Assembly: GCA_008828725.1 (NCBI GenBank)
Contig: MEHQ01002216.1
Coordinates: 106,055-170,054, forward strand
DNA from: Saccharina japonica
Taxonomy: Eukaryota > Sar > Phaeophyceae > Laminariales > Laminariaceae
Direction: 5' to 3'
Length of the DNA stretch: 64,000 nucleotides
The notes under the pieces were generated by a model, which was not told the DNA's origin, made no database searches, and saw only the letters and a list, made by a program, of their open reading frames with translations. The position numbers and the translations under genes are program-made. This document shows positions 43,601 through 54,800 of this stretch, one piece after another. The stretch's first letter is position 1, and each line of letters opens with the position of its first letter.

Positions 43601-46600
43601 ATTACTGACTATTACTGACTATCACTGACTACTACTGACTACTACTGGCTATTACCGACTATTACCGACTATCAATGACTATTACTGACTATTACTGACT
43701 ATTTCTGACTATGACTGACTAATACTGACTAATACTGACTATTAGTATACTCTTCAGCTGAAGAACTACCACTCTGGGCGGAAATATAAGGACAGTTTAG
43801 TCGTCAAATTAATGCCTAAACGTACATGTTTGTGGTTGGCATCTACAATAGACCGTGGGACTATTCATCGGGTTAACCCTACGAGTTTTCCCAAACGTCA
43901 TCAGTTTTCGGTGGCTTACTAATGACTTACTAATAGTATGGATCTCCTCAAATAAGGGGGCTTTTTTTGGAAAAACCACTTGCTATATACCCCTATTGTA
44001 GGTAACTACTGTAGCACCCGTCTCTGGCGCCCGGTCCTGACCAACTTTTTGCCACAACATGCGTGTCCATATTTGTTTTTTGTTTGTTAAGGTGAACAGG
44101 GTGTACGAAGTTTTGGCGGGCATGGAGCCACCTCACGGGCTCTACCCTGTCATGATAAACCCCAAAACGGGGCAATTCTCCAGCACACAGGCGAGAGGAG
44201 GGTAAATAATGCCCACCACACAATATTTTTTTTTGTTTTTTTCTTCTGAAGTTGGACCGCGTGCCCTCGCGAATGATGATGTTGCAACACAGATGCTCCC
44301 CGCATAGTTACGAATATAGTATACTCAGGTACGTACCTTACCTAACACACTCTTGCAAACTCTATCGTGCTTTCGTAGTTCAAGTCGCCCTTGTTTGTCT
44401 GGACACGCGCCCTAGGAATGAAGTAACCCGTTAACCCTCTTGGAACTTCAGACGGGGGAAGCTACGTACGAGCGGTGACGCCTATGCTACGGTAGCCTGC
44501 ATGCAGGTGCACCATTTTTTTGCCTTCTGAGGGTGGTGACTTAAGGAGCTCTATACAGCAGTACCTCTATATACCACCCCAAGTGATGCCCGACGAATAA
44601 TCTCATGGCCTAAGGGCCCGAATTAACGAGTATAAAATAAATTCAATTTGGAAAAAATAAAATTCAAATTCGCTTTTCATTGGTCAACACACGCACCAGC
44701 ACCAAACCAAATATTATGCCCCCAAGATCCTAATCTTTCGTGCTGGTGCGTGTGTTGACCAATGAAAAGCGGATTTGAATATATATTTTTTTCCAAATTG
44801 AATTTTTTTTCTTCTTCGTTAAAACGGGCCCTAAGTACACAATGAAATATAAATATGTTGAAACACAAGAATGAAAATCCGACGGGTTTTTAGGGTTAAG
44901 GAGGCTTTACTAGGTCATTCAAAAAATGCTTCAGCCAAAAAAAGGTATACCTATACCTCTTTATATCGTAAGCACGCGACCGGTACGTACAGATGACAGT
45001 TAGTTACAGCTACGGCCACCTGCGTAATTTGGGGGGTGATACTCGTACATACAATGGTTGGTGTCCGAGGTGCAATGGTTGATGCGGTGCAAGGAGTCGT
45101 ACGGGGGGGCGGGTCACACCATGATGATTCCCACCCGTACTGTCGTGGCCCCTCACGCTGCTCGCTCGTGGACGGCTTGATATAACGCCAAAAGTTACCG
45201 TTGTTTTGGTCGCTATCCCGGGTTTCCTAAAGAGATTCAGAAGCAGGGATGCATGCTACGGTAGAGGCACCCCCATGTATTTTCCTGAGTGAGGCTCTCC
45301 TCACTTGAGTAGGAGCTCTATATATGCTAATAGTAAGCCACCTGCCTTTGGAGGCAAGCAAAACAAAAGCTATTATACCCGACGAACAACCCCATGGCCA
45401 AACGGATTAAAAATAAAATGTTGCACCTTAATTTAGACGATTTGGGGTTAAAGAGACTGGTCATTCAGAAAGCGTTTCAGCCAAAAAAAGGTATACCTTA
45501 TACCTCTATCGTAGCACGTGTCCTGATGGGTCCAGGGCGCAAAACGCATGCCTCGTCTATCTAACCCGTCGGCGAGGAAAAATATCGACTTCGACGAGAC
45601 ACAGACCGGGCATCTGGTCAGGCCCTCCTAACGTTTCTCTCGTCGCGTCCTGTCGCACCCTGTCGTGTTACCGCACGGGCCCACCCCCAACAGGAAAACG
45701 CCGACTATATACGTATTTCTGAACGATAACGCCTTATGGAGAACCATACACACCGCTGTCACACCTTCCTTGAAAAAACCTTAAAGCATACAGCCCATTA
45801 TACATATACTGGTAGGGTTTAGTCTAGTGTGGCGCTCGCCGCCTGAGCACCGTTTCTTAATCCAAAATTTCTCAACCCCCCACCCCCAACAGGAAAACGC
45901 CTATATACGTTTTTCTGAACGATAATGCCTTATGGAGAACCATACACACCGCTGTCACACCTTCCTTGAAAAAACCTTAAAGCATACAGCCCATTATACA
46001 TATACTGGTAGGGTTTAGTCTAGCGTGGCGCTTGCCGCCTGAGCACCGTTTCTTAACCCCCCCCACCCAAAAAAGTGAGACGTATCATATGCATGTCCTT
46101 GTTGTTCCGGGGGGGGGGGGGGGGGGCATAGTAAAATATCATAGGGACCTGCGAATGGTACGCTACAAAAGACGTACCTATTTTACCTCTTTTTTTCCTT
46201 GAAAAAAAAAAATGGTCCCCTTTACTACGGTCCCCGGTAAATGGCCGTTTTTTTTCTTATTCTTATTCGTATTACTAGTGTAGTCCATTTCCCATCTGAC
46301 AATGTGCAGCTAGTATTTCAATCATCACCGTTTTCTTATGCATGGGTCTATGGTGTAACCGCTGTCCATTCCATGGGGACGTCATCTCCTTCTCCTGCTT
46401 AGGTTACCTTCGGAGCACTGGGAGACTCCTTCTATGAGTACCTGCTGAAGGTGTGGATGCAGGGAGGCCGGAGGGAGGAGACCTACCGCCGGATGTACGA
46501 CGACGCGATGGACGGTGTCGCGGACCTTTTGGTGCAAAAGGTGTGTGGGGAACTGACGGACGGGCTGACTGACTGACTGACTGGCTGACTGGCCAAACAG

Positions 46601-49600
46601 CGCTTCTTGCTTCTTCTTTTGGCCTTACGCGTTGTGTTATGGTACTGCTGGAATGATGTGGGAACGCCGATAACCCTAACCATATATATCACACTTGGGA
46701 ACGCTTAGCCTCCCGCAGAGCTTTTGGGGGGCAATTCTCTTGGGATTATAAGATACTCATTTTTTTTTACACTAATAAAAAAAGGTTAAGACAACAAACA
46801 CGCCCTATTATGGCCCGAAAACAAACCGCCGCGGTATTATTTATACATAGGGGCCAAGTGTTGAAAATGGCGACCGTAAAGGGCGCAAGGCTATTGCGGG
46901 GGGGCATAGTAAATAGGACCTACGGCACACACACAAAAACCTATATGTTTCCCTATTTTTACTAACAATACTTGGTCCTGTTTACTATATATGGTCCTCC
47001 GTAGTACGTTAAGCCAAAATGTGAGGGGGGGGGGGGGACTTACGGCGCGATGTTTTGCAATTTTTGCTCGGAATTGTTTTTTCAACACAAGAAAAAATCT
47101 GTGCCGGAAGCAACCAGCCGTGGTCATACGGCCCACTACCACTCTCGGCGTAAATATAAGGACCGATCTGTCTTAATATGAATGTAGGGCTGGGCACTGG
47201 ATGACTCAGCCAGTAGCGATGTACAGTACAGGGCACCTAATAAGAAACAGGAAATCTGGTCCAGGCTGGATTTCTTATTCGAGAGAGGGTGCTTTCTACA
47301 CTAATTTCAAGATAACGACTCCCGAATTTCTTATTTTACTCTAAATCTCAGCCTGGCTTTCTTATCAGCCTGTTTCTTACTAGGTGTCCTGTACTGTATA
47401 CTGTCGTCAAAATCAATCAGTATACAGGATTGCAGCAGTATGTTGTCTCTCCTTTCTCCTCTCTCTTTCCGGAATACATTTGTTGGGTTTCCGTACTATA
47501 ATATGTGTATTTCTTAGACGTACATGATAAAAAAAAATACTGGCGAATGTACTGGCCGGGTCAATCAGGAGATTACTACTGCCAGTAGATTACTACTGCC
47601 AGTACATACTGTGCCAGTGCCCAGCCCTACCAATTTGTATTTTTATTCATGTATAAACGATCCTTATATTTCCGCCCAGAATGGACATTGCCAAAAAGCG
47701 TCGGCCGGATGGGCGCATGGGCTTATTATGTTCCTAAATTAAAGGTCGCTGTTGTTGCAAGGCATGCACACGCGTAGCCGTGGCCAACGCGTCTTCTTGG
47801 AGTACAGTATGCGTTCATGGCGACACTAGTAGTGATAGTGTTAAAATATCTTATCGACGTTTCGGCGCACGGAAATGTCGAACTTTCAATATATCGTATA
47901 CGTATTTCGCCTTTCATTCACTCGCTATCCCCGTTTTTTTTTGTCCAAGGTATTGAACGAAAGAGCGTCGAATGTATCAGATATCGAGATCGTATGCGTA
48001 CGTAAATACAAGTAAATGAAAAAGTCAACCAGCGAGCGCGGAGAGTGTTTTTTTTTTTTTGCCAGTATCGATTATCGTTCGATATCCAGCACTATCAACA
48101 ATCTTCCCCGTCGGCACTTGATCAATCCTCATCGGCAGAATTGTAAGCACAAAATAATCTCTAAAAACGCCACCCCCGATACATGACGAGGGCATAATAG
48201 ACATCGGAAGCAACCACTCCCGCCGGAAACAAACATAGGTCAGGTTTTGAGATTCCCATCAGACTCGAAACGAGGATTATATTTCCGGGCAGAGTCTAAA
48301 CGGTGTCTATAGAGTGCTATGCGAAGTATGATACCCCTATTTATCGTGATACAACGCGCGTCAATCGCAGCCTGGAATTCCCGCAATCGATCGACCCCCT
48401 CTTCGGCCACCACCACCGTGACCCCCCCTCCCCCTTTGCATCGGAAAGGGACGAGGACTGACGTACCTCAGCGAGTGGAACGGCCAGTCCAACCATCGCC
48501 GAATGGACCACCTGGCGTGTTTCATGGCCGGAAACTTAGCCCTCGGCGCGATGACTTCGAACGACGCCGTGAGAGCCGCGAGGGACTTGCGCACGGGAAA
48601 GGTGAAGATGAGCGTGTGTGTGCCAAGGTGGTACGAGTATGAGCAGCACCTAAATAAAGTAGTTTTTTTATGAGATCACGATGGCAGCCGGGGCATCCAG
48701 CAACTAAACTGAGATAATTAAAAAAAAAGTGCCAGGTAAACTAAGATGACATTATTTTATGGGGGGGGGCATGGATGGCATGGGGACCCCTCCCCCCCCC
48801 CCCAAAAAAAAAAAACGGGTATCTCCCTGTGTCTGCACAACCATGTTTAGGTTCTGATTACCATTAGGTGTCTAAAAACTCGATAAAAAGAGTGTCATTT
48901 GATTACGAGCCTATGCCTTTCTTTTTTGCGCTGACATCACTTGATTCAACTATGCCCTCCTGTATTGCCCACATCGTTCGATTAAAGCATGCCCTCTTTT
49001 CTTAGCAAAACCATACAAATAAAGTGTAAGCAATCCACCGATTTAGCACAAATATAAAAATAGCAGTGTACTTCATCGCGCGTGTTGTTTGTCGCCTTGC
49101 ACCCACTCCCCCCCCCCGTCGATGGTTAACGAAACATCCAGCGATGTTCTGTTTTTTTAGTGCGAAATATTCGAACGCCCCCCACCCCGCTACCGAAGGT
49201 CCAACGTAGTCGGCGCTGACGATGTACCGGGGCTACCCCCGCCGACGCTGATTTGATCGCCGTTCGCGGGGCTCCTTCCCACTGCGCAGGCTCTAGCGTA
49301 CACGTGCTACCAGATGTACTCGCGCACCCCGACGGGGCTGTCCCCGGAGACGATCGAGTTCAATGGAGCCGGAGACATGAGGGCGAGGGACAAAGCTCGC
49401 TTCTACGCCCTGCGCCCGGAGACGCTCGAGAGCTTCTTCGTCCTGCACCAGCTGACCGGCGACCCGGTGTATCGAGAGTGGGGGTGGGATATTTTTCGGG
49501 CGATCGAGCGATGCTGCCGGGCGGGGGTTGGGTACGGTTCGTACCCAGACGTTGAGGTGAGGCAGAATAACTCCGCGTTACGGTGCATGTCATATAGGGG

Positions 49601-50490
49601 GTACATACAGTAGTACCTACTGTCAATTTTTTCTTAAGGCTCCCCCGATTATGAGGTTTGGGGGGGGGAGGATGGTGGTACATTCAACTTTCATGCATGC
49701 GCGGCCGTTAAGTCGTCATGAACCATAGACCCTCTGTTTCAGTCGCCTACAATGCCGGGACGGAAGCATATGAGGCGGGTTGGGGGGGCGGCATAAGCCT
49801 TTTGTGCTATCAACTTCGTCTACGAGCGCCACCATGAGCACCCAGCGGTACGGGTAGAGGGTCATGCTGCGCTCGTGCCTTGCGACATGCCTCCTTTCAC
49901 TGCAACTCCCGACTCCTATTTTGCACCATCTCCACCAAATCACGAAACGGCCGTTGTTAAAACAAACGCCTCTTTTTATCGTCAAGTTGTTTCACTCTGA
50001 AGCTCGTTAAGAGAGAGTAAAATATCTTATCACAGTAGTCACACGACAACACACCAAGCAATCGATTATCCTGCTCCTTCCCGATTTTTTTTTCCCTGTT
50101 TGTTGCCTACATGTACTTGTTATCTTTTTTCATTCATCTCATACCATAGTGTCGCACAACACACACTACGTTAGCAATCGATGTTCCTGTTCCTTCCCGA
50201 TTTTGTTTCCCTGGTTGTTGCCTACGAGTACTTATATATTTGTTTTGGTTTTGTTTTTTTTCATTCCTCGTTCCTTTTTTGACGCGCAACAGAACCCGAA
50301 CGGCAAGGTGGATGACCACATGGAGTCCTTCTTTCCAGGGGAGACTCTCAAATACCTGTATCTCCTGATGCAACCGGATCACGAGATAGATCTGATGGAG
50401 TACACCTTGAACACCGAGGCGCACCCGCTCAGGATATTCGACCGCCGAGATCCTCCTCCCCATAGCGTCTCTGAAAAAATCTTGCGATAA
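31363..50490 (+). CDS. GH47 class I alpha-1,2-mannosidase with Cys-rich N-terminal extension
   Basis: Fourteen exons: 31363-32367, 33593-33772, 34471-35271, 35823-35942, 36479-36594, 37673-37787, 38945-39025, 40562-40630, 42308-42361, 44092-44190, 46403-46540, 48449-48601, 49290-49556 and 50293-50490; all phases agree, about 1131 codons. The enzyme trims alpha-1,2-mannose from N-glycans in the ER/Golgi. Catalytic domain signatures: [37 protein letters not shown] (acid Glu), [48 protein letters not shown] (Asp), [15 protein letters not shown] (His), [20 protein letters not shown] (Glu), [27 protein letters not shown] and NTEAHPL (calcium-binding Thr). All expected residues are present, so it should be active. 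A hydrophobic N-terminal segment ([20 protein letters not shown]) suggests a type II anchor or signal. Later in-frame ATGs at 31402 and 31465 are possible starts. The donor after 44190 is GC. Confidence 0.85.
32425..32535. repeat. (CT)n-rich microsatellite
   Basis: CTCTCTCTGTATCTCTCTCT-type sequence within GH47 intron 1. The rest of the intron (to 33592) shows a (GATCTGTAT)n-family remnant at 33345-33560 and nothing else recognised. Confidence 0.8.
34471..35271 (+). CDS. GH47 gene exon 3: low-complexity stem region
   Basis: Acceptor TACTCGTACAG, donor GAG|GTAAGC, 801 nt, phase 0. It encodes a Pro/Ala/Thr segment, an Ala run, then a Gly/Glu/Arg/Lys tract from a ~180 bp purine stretch (GGAGGAGAAGG type, 34795-34975), then a charged segment ending [11 protein letters not shown]. 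It probably forms an extended stem between membrane anchor and catalytic domain. Confidence 0.65.
37148..37424. repeat. ~275 bp inverted-repeat element in GH47 intron 5
   Basis: The left end, ATATCACCCGGGGTGATAAG then GTGACACACCCCCTGGGA, mirrors the right end, GGGGGTGTGTTATGTTATCA and CCCCGGGTGATAAGG. Partial relatives are at 26015-26055 and 52960-53035. Confidence 0.7.
37530..37655. repeat. (CCTG)n microsatellite abutting a GH47 splice acceptor
   Basis: About thirty TGCC/CCTG units run to within ~20 nt of the acceptor for exon 6 (CTTTTCAAG|AGATTGG) and supply its upstream pyrimidine-rich region. Confidence 0.9.
38382..38466. repeat. 42-bp direct duplication
   Basis: ACGATTTTTTTTTAATTAAA then ACGAAACTG and GAGATCGCAAAA, twice in a row, in GH47 intron 6. 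Confidence 0.85.
39125..39375. repeat. SINE body fragment followed by (GGTAT)n
   Basis: 39125-39205 matches the SINE body in reverse (CCCATTTATTATCTTCGCAC, GTCGTAACTCAAATCCGGGG). It runs into a (GGTAT)n pentanucleotide array of ~170 bp, in GH47 intron 7. Confidence 0.8.
40252..40295. repeat. Palindromic AAGGCACACGCCTTAGAAGG motif
   Basis: GATAAGGCACACGCCTTAGA then AGGCATGTGTCTTATTC. Related to 1415-1455 and 21660-21705, the latter at the edge of a 10-bp satellite. The following stretch to 40561 shows no repeat or exon that I recognise. Confidence 0.55.
41000..41185 (-). repeat. SINE body fragment
   Basis: TCGTAACTCAGATCTGGGGT, CTTGCCTTGCATTTTTATCG and CTTCCCTCGTCGATTCTCGT match the reverse of 378-523. 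Confidence 0.75.
41305..42055. repeat. ~28 bp minisatellite with a dyad (ACCGTGGCACGGT) in each unit
   Basis: About twenty-five units of CCCCAATACCTACCGTGGCA then CGGTGCAA, with a 6-bp variable insertion (CCAATA or CTATAC). Each unit carries ACCGTG-G-CACGGT. It lies in GH47 intron 8. Reading frames remain open across it in more than one phase, so long open frames here are not evidence of coding. Confidence 0.9.
42990..43075 (-). repeat. LINE 3' terminus fragment
   Basis: GGGGTACTCAATTGTTGCTT then GCCTTAGTCATTAGATC and CGCATCCCTTTCGAGACGGG, the reverse of 590-660. Confidence 0.6.
43180..43745. repeat. 10-bp satellite, inverted orientation (ATTACTGACT)n
   Basis: About fifty-five degenerate units in GH47 intron 9, followed by a GCGGAAATATAAGG-type terminus at 43770-43795. 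Confidence 0.9.
44615..44830. repeat. Foldback element with ~85-95 bp arms
   Basis: The left arm contains AAATTCAATTTGG, AATTCAAATTCGCTTTTCAT and TGGTCAACACACGCACCAGC. The right arm is its complement, GCTGGTGCGTGTGTTGACCA, ATGAAAAGCGGATTTGAAT and CCAAATTGAATTT. A ~35 bp loop separates them. It is nested in a TACGGTAGAGGT-family element in GH47 intron 10. Confidence 0.85.
45675..46060. repeat. ~175 bp direct duplication
   Basis: CCACCCCCAACAGGAAAACG to GCCTGAGCACCGTTTCTTAA occurs at 45681-45862 and again at 45883-46057, nearly identical, so it is recent. In GH47 intron 10. Confidence 0.85.
46110..47005. repeat. Two CCATAGTAAATAGGACC elements flanking GH47 exon 11
   Basis: 46110-46235 (diverged interior) and 46896-47005 (intact ends GCATAGTAAATAGGACC and GGTCCTGTTTACTATATATG). 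A (GACT)n tract at 46558-46592 directly follows the exon 11 donor. Confidence 0.75.
47138..47690. mobile_element. Three-deep nested inverted-repeat (MITE) insertion
   Basis: The outer element (CCACTCTCGGCGTAAATATA … TTATATTTCCGCCCAGA) is split at 47186/47628. The middle element runs from GGGCTGGGCACTGG (47187) to CCAGTGCCCAGCCC (47627). Inside it is the inner element from CAGTACAGGGCACC (47224) to GGTGTCCTGTACTG (47396). TA flanks both insertions. An uninterrupted middle element is at 59965-60230; uninterrupted outer elements are at 53668-53830. Confidence 0.8.
49660..49770 (-). repeat. Poly(C)-tailed element, diverged copy
   Basis: TACATTCAACTTTCATGCAT, CATAGACCCTC and CTACAATGCCGGGACGG in GH47 intron 13. 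The rest of that intron contains a ~75 bp near-duplicate of CACACGACAACACACCAAGC…CTGCTCCTTCCCGATTTTTT around 50040-50230. Confidence 0.65.
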
Positions 50491-51659
50491 AAACAAAACT
50501 CCGATGAAACGGTGATGTATGTTTGAAGCGCGTACATGCTCTCCCCATAGCGTCCCTAAACAAATCTTGCGATGTTTTTTTTTACCTGGTACCGATGAAC
50601 GCTGTTGTTTGTTATATACCAGGTGTGTGCAATCGGGTTCAGAAAAGGAGCGGCTCGTAGGGTTTTGCATCGTATCATAGCGTTTCGGTCTGCTTCATTG
50701 TGAATTTCGAAACAAAACGCCACGTCGCTACTCGTCGTCAAAAGCCTTCTGGTCGTCGGCCTTTTTTTATTTTTGTTTGTTTTTTGTTGTTGTTATTGTG
50801 ACTGTGTTTTCGACAAATTTACGGTGTTTTTTCTTCAAACCCTGTTAATGTGCCACGGAAGAATTCGTCAGAATTATTATTATATATATGTATGTGTCAT
50901 GCCGTTGCATCCACTCCTAACCAAGGATCTGTACCCCAATGTGTTTGGCTCCGTTTGTGTATCCGAGTTTTGTTTTACTTACAGCTTACAGTTTTGTTTT
51001 TGATGAAAGTCGGCTGTTTGGGGTGAGGTGTAATTAGTGCGCCTTAACTGAAGGGCCTCAGGAAAACTAGGTCCTACGTATCCCTACCATAGCATGGGTC
51101 TCCAGCCGTGTGTGATCCTGAAGGATCCACACCTCTGACAGATTATGATCTAGATCATCTACAGACAGATCATGATCTAGATCTCTCACCCCCCAAAAAA
51201 AACGGTGTAAGGAAATGTGTACGCTTAATAGCCCCATGAAGGACGCCGTGGCCTACTTTTATACAAGGCATGCCTTATTGGCTTATTGAGGTACTTTCTC
51301 AAGTGAGAAACCCCCGTCGGTCATAAACATTTATCTGCCTTAGAAGGCAAAAAAACGTGCCACCCCTTATCGTGGCATGCGCCCCATTCTGTATGTATAG
51401 CGAGGGCGACGGGTTAAACCTGACACACGACAAGTATTTTATGCGTGGCAAGAGAGGCGAGCTTAACTTTACTTTTTACCATTCCGCTGGAGGGTAAACA
51501 AAAACAAAATACAAAACACAAAAAAAATTACCAGGATCTGGTGTGGTGTTTTTCCTTTTGTGGGCGATCCGGTTTTACAATTTTTCCGAAATATGTCGAC
51601 CCACGGATAGGGGTGGCTGTGGATGCACGACCTCCTCGTTTTCGCTGCTGCGGAGGCCA

Positions 51660-52625
51660 AGCGCGCAGTCTGATAACGAATAGGCAGTGCATGACCTGTT
51701 GGGTCTATTCTAACTTATACGAAGCATTGACTTATTATATCATGTACTGCCTGTTTCTTACATACTGGAGTCTATTCTAACCTCTACGAAGCATTGCCTC
51801 AATAGATCATGCACTGCCTATTTATTAAATAGGCAGTGCATGACCCACTGAGTCTATTCTAACTTCTACGAAGCGTTGATTCCACAGGTGGTGTACTAGC
51901 TATTTTTTCAACACTCCCCCTCAATGCAAGTCGTAGAGCGAAAGCGATGAACGGCAAGCTATCAAGCGACTTATTGATTGAGACATTCGTCCCTGTCGCA
52001 CTACGACTTGCATTGAAGGGGAGTGTTAAAAAAATATGCAGCACATGACCCATTAAGGCAATGCTTCGTGGAAGACATAAATCAATTCAGTAACTTATTG
52101 AGTGAGACATGCGTCGCTTTGGCACTACGACTTGCATTGAGGGGGAGTGTTAAGAAATAGGCAGTCCTTAACCTATTGAGTCAATGCTTCGTAGAATTCC
52201 TTTCATTGAGGGGGAGTGTTAAGAAATAGACAGTCCATAACCTATTGATTCAATGCTTTGTAGAAGTTAGAATAGACTCCGTGAGGGATACCTTCGGTTG
52301 ATGTCCAGTACAAGTCAATAGGTGTATCCAGAGTAGTTATCGCTGTTAAGGCTTGTCGCATCGATAGCCTTCGCCATCAGAGTAGATGTCGCTGCTGTAT
52401 ATAGCCTGCAATACTTCAATTGTCCAAATTTGTTGTCAGTGTTGGACATGTTGTGCGTTGATCCCGAGTTTTCTGCTAATAGTGATACTGTGCGGCTTAT
52501 CTTGGTTGATCGCTCCTGGTGCTTGTTGGGGTTGTTGGGATGTCCTCGTTGGAATAATTGCTCGTTGTGATCAGTATTTTAGTAAACTTACATTTCCATC
52601 GGGGAGGAGTGTTAAGTTTAAGCGT
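51660..52625. mobile_element. Ty1/copia-like LTR fragments with polypurine tracts
   Basis: The motif TTGCATTGAGGGGGAGTG then TTAAGAAATAGGCAGTCC occurs directly at 52130-52170 and 52205-52240 and inverted at 51905-51935. GAGGGGGAGTG is a typical copia polypurine tract, and TGTTAAGAAATAGGCAG would be the LTR start. A palindromic head-to-head junction of two LTR starts is at 51808-51850. The segment 52221-52610 may be an LTR ending before GGGGAGGAGTGTTAAG. No gag-pol was seen. Family assignment rests on motif style only. Confidence 0.5.
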
Positions 52626-53667
52626 AGGCTAGGTACATAGCCAACGTTTACGCTCAACACAGACGGCAAGCGGGCGGCCTTCATCGTATAACACTCTGGA
52701 CGAAAATGTAACGAACTTTTTGGGTACTCATATCTCATATCAATACCTAAATGGTCCTTACATTTCCGCCCAAAGTGGTAAACACGCAAGAAAACAAGCA
52801 ACCCCCCTCGTGAGGTGAATTTCCGAGGCCGATTTTCTCCGAAAGCAGGCGGGGGGGGCACGCACACACGATGACAAGGGATGGGCTTTGAAAATATATC
52901 GTCGACATCTTTCCATCCATAGATGATGCGTCGCTCTGCGTTTACGCTCTCTCCCTGTTGTCGAGAGAACCAGCTCTGAAACTTCGTCCGAGGGGGTGCG
53001 CTATCTTATCACCCGGTGTGATATATACGTACGGTGCTTTTTTGCCACTCCAAGACGTCATTCCTCGGGTGGCCGGGTAGGAGGCGTATAACCTACAAAT
53101 TTATCTAGGGCATGTCTCCTGATGGGTTAGATTTGCGCCATACAGATCGTGCGCAGCATCTCATAACGGCAGGTGAGAGATCTACATGATCTACATGATC
53201 TACATGATCTACGAGGGTGTGATGTGTTCGAGGTATAAACTTCTGCGATATACAGAGGACAAAAGGGACATCGGTGTCAAGTACCAAGTATGTCGGTAGT
53301 GCAACGATCAAATCAAACGGCACGGCGGTGGCACAATGTCGAGATTCGGCTACAACATCCTACATGCAGCAGAGCGGCTCATATCTATCGTATTGGTTCG
53401 TAGTGAGGTAAGCACTGACGCAATGGGCTTGCAGAGTATATACGCATAGGGATGACATATTTGCTGCCGGCGATTCGGCCGGCGCATCGTTTCCGGGCGC
53501 ATCGTTTTCGGGGAAGAATTGCCCAAGCATCCTCGGATAGATCATGATGCAACATCACTAGGGAAAGATCGCGATCTATAGATCTTCCAGATTTATCCAA
53601 TTGACGTTATGATATGTTGAGCCAAGAGCCGTTTCATACTGATCCCACCATGCAAACTTGCGCAATA

Positions 53668-53830
53668 ATACCACTCTCGGCGGAAATATAAGGACCGCTT
53701 GATCTTCATATTGATGTATAAACGGCCCTTATATTTCCGCCCAGAGTGGCACGGGCGTAAATAAAAGGACCGCCTGATCTTCATATTGATGTCTAAACGG
53801 CCCTTATATTTCCGCCCACAGCAGTGGCAC
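53668..53830. repeat. Tandem pair of GCGGAAATATAAGG inverted-repeat elements
   Basis: CCACTCTCGGCGGAAATATA … CGGCCCTTATATTTCCGCCC, then AGAGTGGCACGGGCGTAAAT, and the second unit. The internal AAGGACCGC-TGATCTTCAT is duplicated. Other copies: 20285-20330, 43770-43830, 48265-48300, 52690-52775 and 59445-59535. Confidence 0.8.
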
Positions 53831-54044
53831 GGAGATCCCGCACGGCAAGCGGTGACCTACTAGATCGTTCAGATCATACTTCGTATCGATCAGGGACATG
53901 TCTGCCCCGAAATATCTGTAGATACGAGGAGATCATGGAAGTGGTGATCTGATCTGATCTCATCTGCTCGACGTGTNTTAAGGCGCCCCTTTAGTCAGAA
54001 ACACTTTCCGCCAAAAAAAGGTATACCTCCACCTCTATCGTGTG

Positions 54045-54800
54045 GTAGCACGCGTCAGCTAAGTCAGCCAATCAGCCGTTCAGCCAAGTCAGCCAATCAA
54101 ATTCAGCCAAGTCAGCCAGCCCGCCAGACATCCACCAGTTAGTCAGTCAGTCCGTGATTCAGTCAATTAGTCAGCCAGCCAGTCAGTCATGCAGCCAATT
54201 GGTCAGCCAGTCACTCAAGTCGCTCAGGAAATCGGTCAGGAAGTCAGTCAGTCAAAGGCGGGGGAGCACCCTGCAGCCACTGGCTGGCTTTACTTGTGCC
54301 GATGTGACGAACGACACAACTAATCGCAGCACTGTAATGCCGCGGTGCTATCATATCAGGGTGCACCCAACTTCTCCTTGAACATTCACGCGTGAGGAAA
54401 ACGGTAACAGCAGTTTTTAGCTCAGCGAGCGAGAAGAACAAAACATCACACACACCAAAAGTAACTAATTACAGTCAGCCGTTGCCAGGAGGCGCCGAAC
54501 ACTACGTAAAACAAAGACATCCGTTCAATGCACCGCTTTGGCGAGCAAACCAATCAAGCCACCTATCCAACCGACCAACAGAATCAGGCACACCAAAACA
54601 ACCAATTAACCAACCCCAACCAACAACCAATAAAAACAATCAACCAATCAACCTACTCCAACCAACCAACAAAAAACAATCAACTAATCACCCAACACCA
54701 ACCAACCAACCAACCAACCAACCGAAAAAAATAATCAATCAACCAACCAACCCCAAGCAACCAATCCACCAACCAATTAATCAACTAATCAACCAAGAAA
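54045..54800. repeat. Tetranucleotide-derived tracts (CAGT/CAGC and CCAA)
   Basis: 54045-54250 is AGTCAGCCAATCAGCC-type sequence. 54540-54800 is AACCAACCAACCAATCAACC-type sequence. Long Asn/Gln/Pro/Thr frames over the second tract are artefacts. Confidence 0.8.
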
